A stretch of 24,421 nucleotides of DNA from an uncultured Bacteroidales bacterium. GTDB taxonomy: Bacteria > Bacteroidota > Bacteroidia > Bacteroidales > Paludibacteraceae. The DNA is taken from contig CAMOJA010000017.1 of NCBI GenBank assembly GCA_946616535.1, positions 1 through 24,421 on the forward strand. Reading direction: 5' to 3'. Positions 1 through 7,816 of this stretch are shown piece after piece. How positions within the stretch are numbered: position 1 is the first letter of the stretch; each line of letters begins with the position of its first letter. The notes beneath the pieces are model-generated. The model was not told the DNA's origin. It saw only the letters and a program-made list of their open reading frames with translations, and made no database searches. Both the position numbers and the translations under genes were made by a program.

Positions 1-1
1 C

Positions 2-97
2 TATTCCGATACGGAAGCGGTAGGCTACGAGATCACTATCACAGCCACACCTGATGCAGACGGAAAGACTCACCACGAGTACATTATCAAGGCTTAG
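2..97 (+). CDS. Major tail protein, C-terminal end (partial)
   Basis: The open frame enters from the left edge and stops with TAG at 95-97, giving the last 31 residues, which end in THHEYIIKA. The frame has no start here. It sits directly before the tail assembly chaperone pair and tape measure gene, where siphophages place the major tail (tube) protein. The visible residues look like a beta-rich end (ITITATPD). The assignment rests on position; the fragment alone is too short to identify a family. Confidence 0.6.
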   Translation, partial: YSDTEAVGYEITITATPDADGKTHHEYIIKA

Positions 98-125
98 GCT
101 TAAATGATAGTAAGGAGGGCATGAG

Positions 126-404
126 ATGAAAGCAAAGTTAAATGACGGATACCAGACGGAGATAATTGAAGAAAATATCGGCGACTGGGAGTTCCTGGAA
201 GTACTTTCGGATATAGACGAAGGCGAGGAAGGCTTAATCGTCAAAGCGGCACGAATGATGCTGGGTAAGGAAGGCGTCAAGGATCTGAAAGAGCACTTGA
301 GAAACGAACAGGGCAAAGTTCCGACAGCCTCAATGGTCGAAGCTCTTAGGGAACTTATGGAGTCCGCCAACGAACTAAAAAACTCAGAACCCTCTCCAGC
401 ATGA
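126..404 (+). CDS. Tail assembly chaperone, upstream frame (gpG-like)
   Basis: A 92-residue acidic, soluble protein. The start is the ATG at 126, with AAGGAGG about 9 bases upstream; the ATG at 121 is followed at once by a stop. It lies between the major tail protein and the tape measure gene. In siphophages this slot holds the small chaperone that coats the tape measure protein during tail assembly. No recognisable catalytic motif is seen. Codons 85-86 (AAA AAC, preceded by A) form a canonical slippery heptamer near the end of the gene. The next gene is in the -1 frame and stays open across the overlap, so a G-GT style fusion is probable. Function is inferred from synteny and the frameshift arrangement. 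Confidence 0.75.
   Translation: MKAKLNDGYQTEIIEENIGDWEFLEVLSDIDEGEEGLIVKAARMMLGKEGVKDLKEHLRNEQGKVPTASMVEALRELMESANELKNSEPSPA
377..383 (+). promoter_or_regulatory. Probable programmed -1 ribosomal frameshift site
   Basis: The heptamer A AAA AAC sits in the zero frame of the upstream chaperone gene (codons CTA AAA AAC at 375-383), the classic X XXY YYZ slippery arrangement. Slipping back one base gives CTC AGA ACC CTC TCC AGC ATG, which has no stop and runs directly into the 401-778 frame. A GGAG at 359-362, about 15 bases upstream, could act as an internal Shine-Dalgarno stimulator. No strong downstream stem was seen. Confidence 0.75.
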
Positions 405-778
405 TAGATCTCGACGAGGACGCACTGATCTGCGACTTTGCCGAAACTTATCAAATCTATGACTATAGGTCGCTTCCGCTTAAGACGGTGGCGACCTTAG
501 CTGCTGGATTGAGGGATGATTCAAGGATTAAATTGAGAGCGAGCGGTTTGCCCGTCTCTCAGGATACGCTTCTGCTTGCAACTATATCGGACCGTATCGA
601 GGCGCTTCGATATGGATTCTCACAGGAATCAAAGTCGGGGAAGCAACCATTTTCACTCGTTCGGTTCCTGTTGGGTGAAGAGCAGACGCAAAAGAAAGAC
701 AACAACAGCGAGACAATGGCATTCGATTCCCCTGAGGATCTGATGCAAGCGCTCGCAAAAGCAAGAGGAGAAAAATAA
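401..778 (+). CDS. DUF5361-type tail assembly chaperone, downstream frame (gpT-like)
   Basis: A 125-residue frame whose N-terminus (LDEDALICDFAETYQIYDYR) is characteristic of the DUF5361 family encoded just before tape measure genes in Bacillota siphophages. It overlaps the upstream chaperone by ATGA at 401-404 and is in its -1 frame. No clear Shine-Dalgarno sequence precedes 401. It is therefore made by translational coupling, as the C-terminal part of a frameshift fusion, or both. The expected role is to bridge the chaperone coat to tail tube subunits, as lambda gpGT does. The family match is by sequence recognition; the mechanism is inferred. Confidence 0.8.
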   Translation: MIDLDEDALICDFAETYQIYDYRSLPLKTVATLAAGLRDDSRIKLRASGLPVSQDTLLLATISDRIEALRYGFSQESKSGKQPFSLVRFLLGEEQTQKKDNNSETMAFDSPEDLMQALAKARGEK

Positions 779-2676
779 TGCCAGGTACTTCATTAGGAAC
801 AGCATATGTGCAGATTGTACCATCGGCGCAAGGTATCAGCGGATCCATTACGCAGGCACTTGGAGGCGAAGCGGAGCAGGCTGGAATCGCTACAGGTTCG
901 AAAATCGGTGCGTTTGCAAAGAAAGCGCTCGGGAAGGTAGCGATAGGAGCTGCGATAGTAACGTCGCTCAAATCGGCTTTATCGGAAGGCGCTGCGCTTC
1001 AACAGTCCTATATGGGTGGTGTTGATACCCTATACGGTGAAGCAGCTGACGGTGTTAGGAAATACGCAAGAGAAGCGGCTGCGGCTGGTATCAGTATGAA
1101 CGAGTATTCAGAACAGGCCGTATCGTTCGGAGCTGCTTTGAAGCAGGCATACGGTGGAGATGCTGCCAAGGCGATGGAAGCAGCAAACACGGCTATACTG
1201 GACATGACCGATAACGCTGCGAAGATGGGCACCCCGCTCGAATCCATACAGAACGCATATCAGGGATTTGCGAAACAGAACTATACGATGCTGGATAACC
1301 TGAAGCTCGGCTATGGCGGTACCAAGACGGAGATGGAAAGGCTCCTTAAGGACGCACAGAAGATCTCGGGCGTTGAATACAACATCGACAACTTAGGAGA
1401 CGTATACGAGGCTATCCACGTTATACAGGGCGAATTGGGGCTCACAGGCGTTGCTGCAGAAGAGGCATCGCAGACCTTCAGTGGTTCGTTCAATGCTATG
1501 AAGGCGTCGCTCAGAAACTTCTTCGGCACGCTTGCGTTAGGTGAGGACATAAAGCCTGCACTCCACGGGCTCCTGACGTCGGTCGACACGTTCGTATTTA
1601 ATAATTTGATACCGATGATAGGTACGATTATAAAAGGGCTTCCTGACGTGATTTGGGCCTTTATATCCGAAGGCATTCCGATGCTCGTCGGGCGTGCCAG
1701 CTCGTTTTTACAGACCGCAGCCGAAACTCTCAAAGGGCTCGCCAGCAATTTATCGGCCGAGAAGATAAAGACGTGGGCACTCGAAAACGTCCCGAGAATA
1801 TTGGCAGCTGCAGCGGATCTCATCAAGAACTTTGCCAGCGGACTTATAAACAACCTTCCGCAGATCCTGGCATCGCTCAGAGACATCGGACTGGCCGTTG
1901 TGACCGGTTTAGGTTCGGCGTTGTTCGAAAAGGTCACAGCCGGTGCAACAGGCATCAAGGATAGATTTTTGACAGTTCTTCACGGATTATGGCAGGGCGT
2001 TGTGGAAACAGCTACGAACATCAGGGACGGCTTCATGTCGAAGATCCATTCCATCAGAGACAGCATCGCCGGAGTGGTAACGATTATAAAAGACAGGTTC
2101 CTCGCTCCGATATACGTCCTGAGGGATTCCGTGTCGAATGCAATTCAGGCGTTAAAAGATGGATTCATGTCCAGGATAAATTCGGTACGTGATTCAGTCG
2201 GCTCAGTCGCCTCTGCTATTAAAGACAAATTCCTGTCACCGATCGAAACACTTAAGAACAAGATAAAGGGTATTGTGGACGCAATAAAAGGCTTCTTTAA
2301 CTTTTCCGTATCAGCTCCGCACATTCCGCTCCCGCACTTCTATATCAGCCCGAGCGGATGGAAGTTAGGAGATCTGTTAAAAGGATCCATTCCGTCACTC
2401 GGTATTAACTGGTATGCAAAGGGCGGTATCGCTACGAGTCCGGTCGTTGCGGGTATAGGTGAAGGCAAGTCCGATGAGGCCATTCTCCCGCTGGATCCGT
2501 TCTGGAAGCGTATGGACCGCATCGCAAACACGCTCGAGAAGAACAGAGCAGGCGGAGACGTCACGGTCAACGTTTATGCGACACCGGGTATGGACGTTAA
2601 CGAGCTGGCCGAAACAGTACAGAGAAAAATCATACAGACTCAGAAGAGGAGGACGGCTGCATGGAGCAGAGTTTAA
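778..2676 (+). CDS. Tail tape measure protein
   Basis: A 632-residue protein whose start ATG overlaps the preceding TAA (TAATG at 776-780), with AGAGGAGA upstream. The N-terminal region is Ala/Gly-rich and helical, with a hydrophobic stretch (VAIGAAIVTSL) near residue 55. The middle has hydrophobic helices around residues 260-300. Residues about 393-502 hold five tandem 22-residue repeats. The C-terminus carries the tape-measure signature WYAKGGIATSPVVAGIGEG followed by DEAILPL. The protein sets tail length and lines the tail lumen; by the rough 1.5 angstrom per residue rule its size would suggest a tail near 95 nm. The last 16 bases overlap the Dit gene. Confidence 0.93.
   Translation: MPGTSLGTAYVQIVPSAQGISGSITQALGGEAEQAGIATGSKIGAFAKKALGKVAIGAAIVTSLKSALSEGAALQQSYMGGVDTLYGEAADGVRKYAREAAAAGISMNEYSEQAVSFGAALKQAYGGDAAKAMEAANTAILDMTDNAAKMGTPLESIQNAYQGFAKQNYTMLDNLKLGYGGTKTEMERLLKDAQKISGVEYNIDNLGDVYEAIHVIQGELGLTGVAAEEASQTFSGSFNAMKASLRNFFGTLALGEDIKPALHGLLTSVDTFVFNNLIPMIGTIIKGLPDVIWAFISEGIPMLVGRASSFLQTAAETLKGLASNLSAEKIKTWALENVPRILAAAADLIKNFASGLINNLPQILASLRDIGLAVVTGLGSALFEKVTAGATGIKDRFLTVLHGLWQGVVETATNIRDGFMSKIHSIRDSIAGVVTIIKDRFLAPIYVLRDSVSNAIQALKDGFMSRINSVRDSVGSVASAIKDKFLSPIETLKNKIKGIVDAIKGFFNFSVSAPHIPLPHFYISPSGWKLGDLLKGSIPSLGINWYAKGGIATSPVVAGIGEGKSDEAILPLDPFWKRMDRIANTLEKNRAGGDVTVNVYATPGMDVNELAETVQRKIIQTQKRRTAAWSRV
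1954..2283 (+). repeat. Five 66-bp (22-residue) tandem repeats within the tape measure gene
   Basis: Units begin at 1954, 2020, 2086, 2152 and 2218, with a partial sixth at 2284. Each encodes a pattern like (I/L)-(K/R)-D-(R/G/K)-F-(L/M) then a helical stretch, for example IKDRFLAPIYVLRDSV and LKDGFMSRINSVRDSV. Units alternate between KDRFL and RDGFM types, so a 44-residue higher-order period is also visible. The strict spacing implies duplication of a helical ruler module. Confidence 0.85.
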
Positions 2677-3890
2677 TCTTTGGAGATGTCAACAGCTCCG
2701 ATTATGGGATATTTATCTCCGGAGCAGGCGTATTCAATGCGCCTAAAAGAGACGTAGAAACCTTTTCCATACCAGGCAGAAACGGAGACTTTCTGCTCGA
2801 CCGAAATAGGTTCGAAAATATCACAGTAACATATCCGGCGCATTGCAAGGCTCCGGATCTCGCCACATTCCGAGAGCAGCTCAGTGCGTACCGTAACGCA
2901 TTGGCATCGCAGAAGGGATATCAGAGGCTGGAAGACACGATAAACGGCAGCGAGTATCGTCTCGGTGCGTTCGTCGGCGGGTTCGAAGTCGAGCCGATCG
3001 GATACAGCACGTCCGCAACGTTTGACCTGGTATTCGATTGCAAACCGCAGCGCTACCTGAAAGTCGGAGAACTCCCCGTCGCTATAGCAAGCGGAGACAC
3101 ATTGACCAATCCGACCCTATTCGAATCTCGCCCGCTTTTAATGGCGAGGGGATACGGAGACATTGAATTGAATGACGATGTCATCACTATCAATGATACC
3201 GTAGTGGGTCAAATCCAACTGACTTCAAGGACGCAGAAGTCCGCGAGCATTCACAACGTATACTATGCCGATGGAATGTTGAACGCAGACGATTCCATCG
3301 GGATGAATCCCGGAACGGGCGGAGATGTAAGTCTTTCCTTATCCGATGCGGTCATAAGCGAGGTTACAATAAATAACACGAACACAGACCTAAACGCCAG
3401 CGCTAAATGGACTCGAACATCTGTAAGTGTGACCGCGAGATTCAAGGGAGTCAACTTCCGACAAGGAACGCAGAAGAGCATCGTGAAGAACTTCACAGCA
3501 AGCATCACCTACAGACAAGGCACGTCCCCCGAATATACGGCGACCGTTCGGTTTACGGCGCAATTAGTATACAACCCGACATCGGGGAACGGTGGCAACT
3601 TTATCATTTCTATCACACCCACGGTATCGGGCATCGTATCGTTGGCGAGCATTCAGACCATCATCGCGGATACGGTAGCATATTCCACCATATCCACTTT
3701 AGGCGACCCGACATATATCGATTTAGAGATAGGCGAAGCATATAAGATGGTGAACGGTGAAGCGGTATCCCTTAATAATTCCGTGTCAATTGGTGGCACT
3801 CTTCCGACCCTTGCGGTAGGGGAGAATGTCATAACATATCCGAGTACTATCACATCGCTCGAGATTCAACCTCGTTGGTGGAGGGTGTAA
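2661..3890 (+). CDS. Distal tail protein (Dit), with an inserted domain
   Basis: A 409-residue protein starting at ATG 2661, inside the end of the tape measure gene, with AGAGGAGGA about 10 bases upstream. The N-terminal half has typical Dit features: SSDYGIFISGAGVFNAPKRD, the turn IPGRNGDFLLD, and the pattern GFEVEPIGYSTSATFDLVFD leading to KPQRYLK. The end (GENVITYPSTITSLEIQPRW) is the usual Dit terminus. Between roughly residues 185 and 345 is a beta-rich, Thr/Ser/Asn-rich insertion that plain Dit proteins lack, which accounts for the extra length. Dit forms the hexameric hub at the tail tip. The insertion may be a carbohydrate-binding or adhesion domain as in evolved Dits. Confidence 0.85.
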   Translation: MEQSLIFGDVNSSDYGIFISGAGVFNAPKRDVETFSIPGRNGDFLLDRNRFENITVTYPAHCKAPDLATFREQLSAYRNALASQKGYQRLEDTINGSEYRLGAFVGGFEVEPIGYSTSATFDLVFDCKPQRYLKVGELPVAIASGDTLTNPTLFESRPLLMARGYGDIELNDDVITINDTVVGQIQLTSRTQKSASIHNVYYADGMLNADDSIGMNPGTGGDVSLSLSDAVISEVTINNTNTDLNASAKWTRTSVSVTARFKGVNFRQGTQKSIVKNFTASITYRQGTSPEYTATVRFTAQLVYNPTSGNGGNFIISITPTVSGIVSLASIQTIIADTVAYSTISTLGDPTYIDLEIGEAYKMVNGEAVSLNNSVSIGGTLPTLAVGENVITYPSTITSLEIQPRWWRV

Positions 3891-3893
3891 GAC

Positions 3894-5225
3894 ATGATTC
3901 CTATATTATTTGAAAAAAATGAAATATCCTTCACTAATAACGGACTATGCAGGTTAAGGGATTGCATTTCAGCCGTAGTCGTGGAGGAACGCAACGGGAT
4001 TTACGAACTCGACTTCGATTATCCCGTGAACGGAGCTAATTATGAACAGATAGAGTGCGGTAGGATCGTGGGAGTCACTCATGATGAAGACGGAGACCTT
4101 CAGCCGTTTGAAATCGTGTCCGTCTCCCGTCCTATTGATGGAATCGTCTCATTCCATGCCGTTCATATCTCATACAGACAGAGCCAAATGACGGTAAGCG
4201 GAACTGATATCAACTCGTTGGCAGATGCGTTTGAATTACTGAAAACCGCAAAGCCTTCCAACCCGTTTACATACGAATCGGACTTCAGTTCCACGGGATA
4301 CATGGCAAGCGCAGACGGGACACCGAGAACAGTTCGACAGATGCTCGGTGGAGTACGCGGGTCAATCTTGGATGCGTATGGCGGTGAATATGAATGGGAT
4401 AAATTCACGGTGCGACTCCATCGGAATAGGGGAGAGGTCAAAGACTTCGCTATAAGGTACGGAGTCAATCTTTTAAAGTATGACGATGAGACAGATTACC
4501 AAAATACTTTCACAAGTTGTGTCCCGTATTGGAAAAGCGAAGACACACTTGTCACCGCAGAGGTGTCATCGGGGGAAGTCGGATACAATGGAAATGATAT
4601 ACGCATTCCGTTGGACTTAAGTGATAAGTTTGAAACCGCACCGACCGTCGCTCAATTGGAAGAAGCAGGGCGGTCATATATGCAGAGGAATAACACCAAC
4701 GTCCCGGCTCAATCCATTTCGGTGGACTTCGTAAGGCTTTCCGAATTGGGCGAGTATGAGAACTTAAGGGAATTGCTGGCGTGTAAACTCTGCGACTCAA
4801 TCACGGTCATCTTCCCGATGTATGGTGTTCGGGCATCGTTCAAGATAGTCCGTACCGAATGGGATGTTTTAGCAGACCGATATAACGGAATGGAGTTAGG
4901 ATCGCTACGCACCACATTAGCCGAAGCACTCGGAACGCAGACCGAAATCGTTTCAAGCGGTGGCGGTGGTAGTGGAAACGTTTCCTTCGTTCGGGCGCAA
5001 AGTGTAGGCGCAGACGGTCAAATCATCGACTTGAACAGCGGTGCGACATCATGGTCAACATATGACACATTAGCGGTGGATGAGAAGTTCACGACCGCCA
5101 TGAGTACGTTGTCTCCCTTGTTATTGCCGTCTGTTTCCTCTTCCGATAATGGCAAGGTTTTAAGGGTAGTCAACGGGACGTGGCAAGCGGTCAACTTACC
5201 ATCAGCGAATGGAGGTAGCTTCTAA
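3894..5225 (+). CDS. Tail-tip protein (Tal, prophage endopeptidase tail family)
   Basis: A 443-residue protein following Dit with a 3-base gap. The N-terminus (MIPILFEKNEISFTNNGLCR, then VVEERNGIYELDFDYPVNG) is typical of the phage minor structural protein N-terminal region found in Tal proteins of Bacillota phages. The conserved Tal hub ends near residue 350. A glycine linker (GGGGSG) then leads into a short tail with the motif SSDNGKVLRVVNGTWQAV, which recurs in phage fibre proteins. It is short for Tal and lacks an obvious lysozyme or peptidase domain, so the tip may serve in adsorption and channel closure more than wall digestion. The overlapping TAAATGG at 5223 links it to the next gene. 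Confidence 0.8.
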   Translation: MIPILFEKNEISFTNNGLCRLRDCISAVVVEERNGIYELDFDYPVNGANYEQIECGRIVGVTHDEDGDLQPFEIVSVSRPIDGIVSFHAVHISYRQSQMTVSGTDINSLADAFELLKTAKPSNPFTYESDFSSTGYMASADGTPRTVRQMLGGVRGSILDAYGGEYEWDKFTVRLHRNRGEVKDFAIRYGVNLLKYDDETDYQNTFTSCVPYWKSEDTLVTAEVSSGEVGYNGNDIRIPLDLSDKFETAPTVAQLEEAGRSYMQRNNTNVPAQSISVDFVRLSELGEYENLRELLACKLCDSITVIFPMYGVRASFKIVRTEWDVLADRYNGMELGSLRTTLAEALGTQTEIVSSGGGGSGNVSFVRAQSVGADGQIIDLNSGATSWSTYDTLAVDEKFTTAMSTLSPLLLPSVSSSDNGKVLRVVNGTWQAVNLPSANGGSF

Positions 5226-5696
5226 ATGGATTATTTAGTTACAGATACAGAACTCAAGTCCGTTGCTGATGCGATCCGGAATAAGAGCGGTGGGGCATCA
5301 AACTTGACCTTCCCATCGGGATTCGTTTCTGCGATTCAAGGCATATCGGGAGGGAAAGCCTTCCAAGTCTGTGCAGGGCGAGACGAAGTCGCTTCGACTT
5401 CCTACGTGGAGACTTCAATCAAGTTGACCGTTGAGAAGTCGGGGACATATAGGATATGTTGGTCGATGGACAGAAACACCACTTCGGGAACTACGGGGAC
5501 TCGTTTATACAAGAACGGGTCTGCGATAGGCTATGCCCATACCACATGGACTACCGAAGACGGATACAATCGAAACGGTAAAGAATGCGAGGAAAATCTT
5601 CCATTATCAGCAGGAGACGTCCTCGTCGTTCGGGCGCGTTCACGTTCGACATCATATATTTGCGGAGTAAGTAATTTAATCATATTTGAACAGTAG
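5226..5696 (+). CDS. Putative tail fibre or baseplate accessory protein
   Basis: A 156-residue protein beginning at the ATG immediately after the Tal stop. Residues 1-40 (LKSVADAIRNKSGGASNLTF then PSGFVSAIQGI) match a short module recurring at the front of clostridial phage tail fibre proteins. The rest is a beta-sandwich-like domain with alternating hydrophobic strands (GTYRICWSMDRN, GDVLVVRAR, YICGVSNLIIFEQ). This is compatible with a carbohydrate-recognition or trimeric fibre head domain. No enzymatic motif is seen. Position between Tal and the BppU-like protein supports a receptor-binding role; that is inference. Confidence 0.6.
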   Translation: MDYLVTDTELKSVADAIRNKSGGASNLTFPSGFVSAIQGISGGKAFQVCAGRDEVASTSYVETSIKLTVEKSGTYRICWSMDRNTTSGTTGTRLYKNGSAIGYAHTTWTTEDGYNRNGKECEENLPLSAGDVLVVRARSRSTSYICGVSNLIIFEQ

Positions 5697-5706
5697 AGGT
5701 ATTCAA

Positions 5707-7245
5707 ATGGAAAACACACTTTTAAACATGATCCCGAGTTCGTATATTCCCGAAGTTCATCTTTCACAGTATGACGTGGGCAGGAGCATTCCGTTCAAGC
5801 TGATGGACGGTAATTCGGAATATTCCGTCCCGAGCGGTGCGAATATCAAGATATTAGCCACCAAGCCGAGCGGGTTGGGATTCGAGGTCGCTTGTACTTT
5901 CTCGGGCAATATCGTGACATTAGTCAACACCGAGACCATGTCCAACGAGTCGGGAAGATTCAGAGCGGAGTTAAGGATAACAAGCGGAAATGTTATTCTC
6001 GGAACATCGAACTTTATAATGAACGTCGAGAGGTCTCCCCATCCCGAAGGCACGATCGACGGAGACGCAGAGACATTACTTCCCGAACTCACCTTGTTAG
6101 TGGAACGCATCGAGGATTCAAATGCCCGTATCGAATCGATGACGGCTTCAGCGACTCCACTTCCAAGCGGACAGAATCCAACGGCAACATATAATCCGAC
6201 CACTAATAGTTTGGATTTAGGCATTCCCGTCGCAGATAGACAGTATATCACAGTAGACGGAGTCAATTATGCCATCACATCCATCACCAAGACCGTAGTT
6301 GATGAGGTATCGGGTCTTTTAGTCGCTTACGGTACAGATTCGACCGTATTTATTCCCGACGGAGTTGGAGTCAAGAACGTTGCTCAAATCTTGCAGGCTC
6401 AAATCAACGGCAAGGTATCAGCTGTCAAACTGAACGGAGACATTCTGACTCCGCACTATGACTCCGCATTCGGTGACGGAGTAGTAGACCTCGGAACTAT
6501 CAGCGATGACACCAAAGCAGATGCAATCGTTAAATCCGCAAGTGGCTCAATCGCATCGTTCTCGGATGGTGGGGATAACTTACCGATGAAATCACTCAAG
6601 GTTAACATCGTACCCAAGCAGAGCGGAACGGGAGACCCAAGTCCGAGTAATGTGAGGGCAATAAGCGGATGGGATGCGGTAGCGGTGAATGTTAGCGGAG
6701 CAGACACAAGCGACTACGAAACCATTACCACCAATCTTCCTCAGACCGTATATGGTGGAAATTTGGATGTAGTTAGTGGGAAGTTAACTTTGAATCACGC
6801 AATGGTAGATATGGGAACGTTGCCGTGGGAGTACTATGTGGAATCATCAACCAAAGCATATTTTTATGCGGGATTATCCGATCCTAAAGGCTATAACGGA
6901 TGGGAAGTGCCGAGTGCGTGGTGCGAGAAATACAAGACGCAAACGTGGAACGATATGTCTCAAGGCGAGTTTTCTATATTTTGGGCAAGGTCTAACGGCA
7001 TCAATGTCATAGACAACGCATATACTTCCGCATCGACATTCAAAACTTCCGTGAACGGTGTCAAATTAGTCTACGAACTCGCAACACCTACCGAGATTCA
7101 GCTGACACCACAAGAAGTCAAAACACTTCTCGGCTCAAACAACGTATGGAGTGAAAGCGGGACGGTAGAAGTGGAATACAGAGCGGATACGACATTGGCA
7201 TATAACGAACTGTTAGCGATGATATTGGAAAACATGGGAAACTAA
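5707..7245 (+). CDS. BppU-like baseplate upper / receptor-binding protein
   Basis: A 512-residue protein. I prefer ATG 5707 over the TTG at 5686 because AGAGGT lies just upstream of 5707 and the ATG-initiated product starts cleanly (MENTLLNMIPSSYIPEVHLS). Residues 20-130 resemble the N-terminal domain of BppU baseplate proteins (YDVGRSIPFKLMDGN, SGANIKILATKPSG, GRFRAELRI). A coiled or collar segment follows (LLVERIEDSNARIESM). The C-terminal part has motifs common in clostridial receptor-binding proteins: DPSPSNVRAISGWDAV and YELATPTEIQLTPQEVKTLL. It would link the tail hub to host surface glycans. The family assignment is by motif recognition. Confidence 0.7.
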   Translation: MENTLLNMIPSSYIPEVHLSQYDVGRSIPFKLMDGNSEYSVPSGANIKILATKPSGLGFEVACTFSGNIVTLVNTETMSNESGRFRAELRITSGNVILGTSNFIMNVERSPHPEGTIDGDAETLLPELTLLVERIEDSNARIESMTASATPLPSGQNPTATYNPTTNSLDLGIPVADRQYITVDGVNYAITSITKTVVDEVSGLLVAYGTDSTVFIPDGVGVKNVAQILQAQINGKVSAVKLNGDILTPHYDSAFGDGVVDLGTISDDTKADAIVKSASGSIASFSDGGDNLPMKSLKVNIVPKQSGTGDPSPSNVRAISGWDAVAVNVSGADTSDYETITTNLPQTVYGGNLDVVSGKLTLNHAMVDMGTLPWEYYVESSTKAYFYAGLSDPKGYNGWEVPSAWCEKYKTQTWNDMSQGEFSIFWARSNGINVIDNAYTSASTFKTSVNGVKLVYELATPTEIQLTPQEVKTLLGSNNVWSESGTVEVEYRADTTLAYNELLAMILENMGN

Positions 7246-7257
7246 AAGGAGGACATC

Positions 7258-7461
7258 ATGACAAGAAGAGAAACAAGAGTAATCAACGCATTCATTAATT
7301 GTATCAAGAGCGGAACTTATTCAGTAGACTATGCTATCACACTGATCGAGGACAATCAGCGTTACGGATGGCTTTCAAACGAAGCTAAAGACCACTTCTA
7401 TGAGGTCATCGATGAGATGTTTCCCGAAGAAGCGGAAGAATCCGAAACGGTCGAAGAGTAA
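7258..7461 (+). CDS. Small hypothetical protein of the tail-lysis junction
   Basis: A 67-residue protein with an excellent AAAGGAGGACATC-ATG start. It is acidic and helical, with the segment YSVDYAITLIEDNQRYGWLS and a Glu-rich C-terminus. Its place between the receptor-binding protein and the holin is where many Bacillota phages carry small XkdX-like proteins, and the spacing of Tyr, Ile and Trp is loosely similar. The resemblance is too weak to name it. It is the last gene before an intrinsic terminator and probably closes the late structural operon. Confidence 0.65.
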   Translation: MTRRETRVINAFINCIKSGTYSVDYAITLIEDNQRYGWLSNEAKDHFYEVIDEMFPEEAEESETVEE

Positions 7462-7467
7462 TCACGG

Positions 7468-7492
7468 GCGCACCTAATCGGTGCGCTTTTTT
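7468..7492 (+). terminator. Intrinsic terminator after the tail module
   Basis: The stem GCGCACC (7468-7474) pairs perfectly with GGTGCGC (7480-7486) around the loop TAATC, followed by six T (7487-7492). It lies seven bases after the stop of the 7258 gene and just before the holin ribosome binding site. Confidence 0.9.
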
Positions 7493-7507
7493 AATGGAGG
7501 AAAAGAC

Positions 7508-7816
7508 ATGAACAAAGGAACGATATTAAGGACGATTTTAGCCGTAGCGGTCTCCATCAATACGGCCCTTGCTGTGACCGATGTAACTTCCTTCGATAGC
7601 GAGACGGTCAACCTGGTGTATAAGATCGTATCGATGGCGGTCAACTTCGTAGTGGTAGCCATCAACACCTACTACAACAATGACTATACCGAAGAGGCCT
7701 GTCTCGGAACGGGATACACAAGGCTGTTAAAAGAACAGAACAAGATCGCTGCGGGAAAAATGATAGGCGAGGACTTTACATCCCAGGAGGCAGAAGATGA
7801 ATACGAAGGTTTATAG
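7508..7816 (+). CDS. Holin, SPP1-holin-like
   Basis: A 102-residue protein starting at ATG 7508, with AATGGAGG about 8 bases upstream; an in-frame GTG at 7481 lies within the terminator stem and is unlikely. The N-terminus (MNKGTILRTILAVAVSINTA) and the central YYNNDYTEEA motif match the SPP1-type holin family, which usually reads KGTI-R and NNSFTKEA. Two hydrophobic helices are visible, about residues 5-24 and 36-56. The charged tail follows. Holins time lysis by perforating the cell membrane to release the endolysin. It overlaps the endolysin gene by 20 bases, giving tight coupling. Confidence 0.85.
   Translation: MNKGTILRTILAVAVSINTALAVTDVTSFDSETVNLVYKIVSMAVNFVVVAINTYYNNDYTEEACLGTGYTRLLKEQNKIAAGKMIGEDFTSQEAEDEYEGL

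Noticed and set aside
1311..1958. 215-residue minus-strand ORF
   Set aside because: Lies entirely opposite the tape measure gene, low-complexity Ser/Ala/Pro composition, no binding site or family pattern; a shadow frame.
5686..5706. Upstream TTG start for the BppU-like protein
   Set aside because: TTG 5686 lies inside the previous gene without a binding site, while ATG 5707 has AGAGGT at proper distance.
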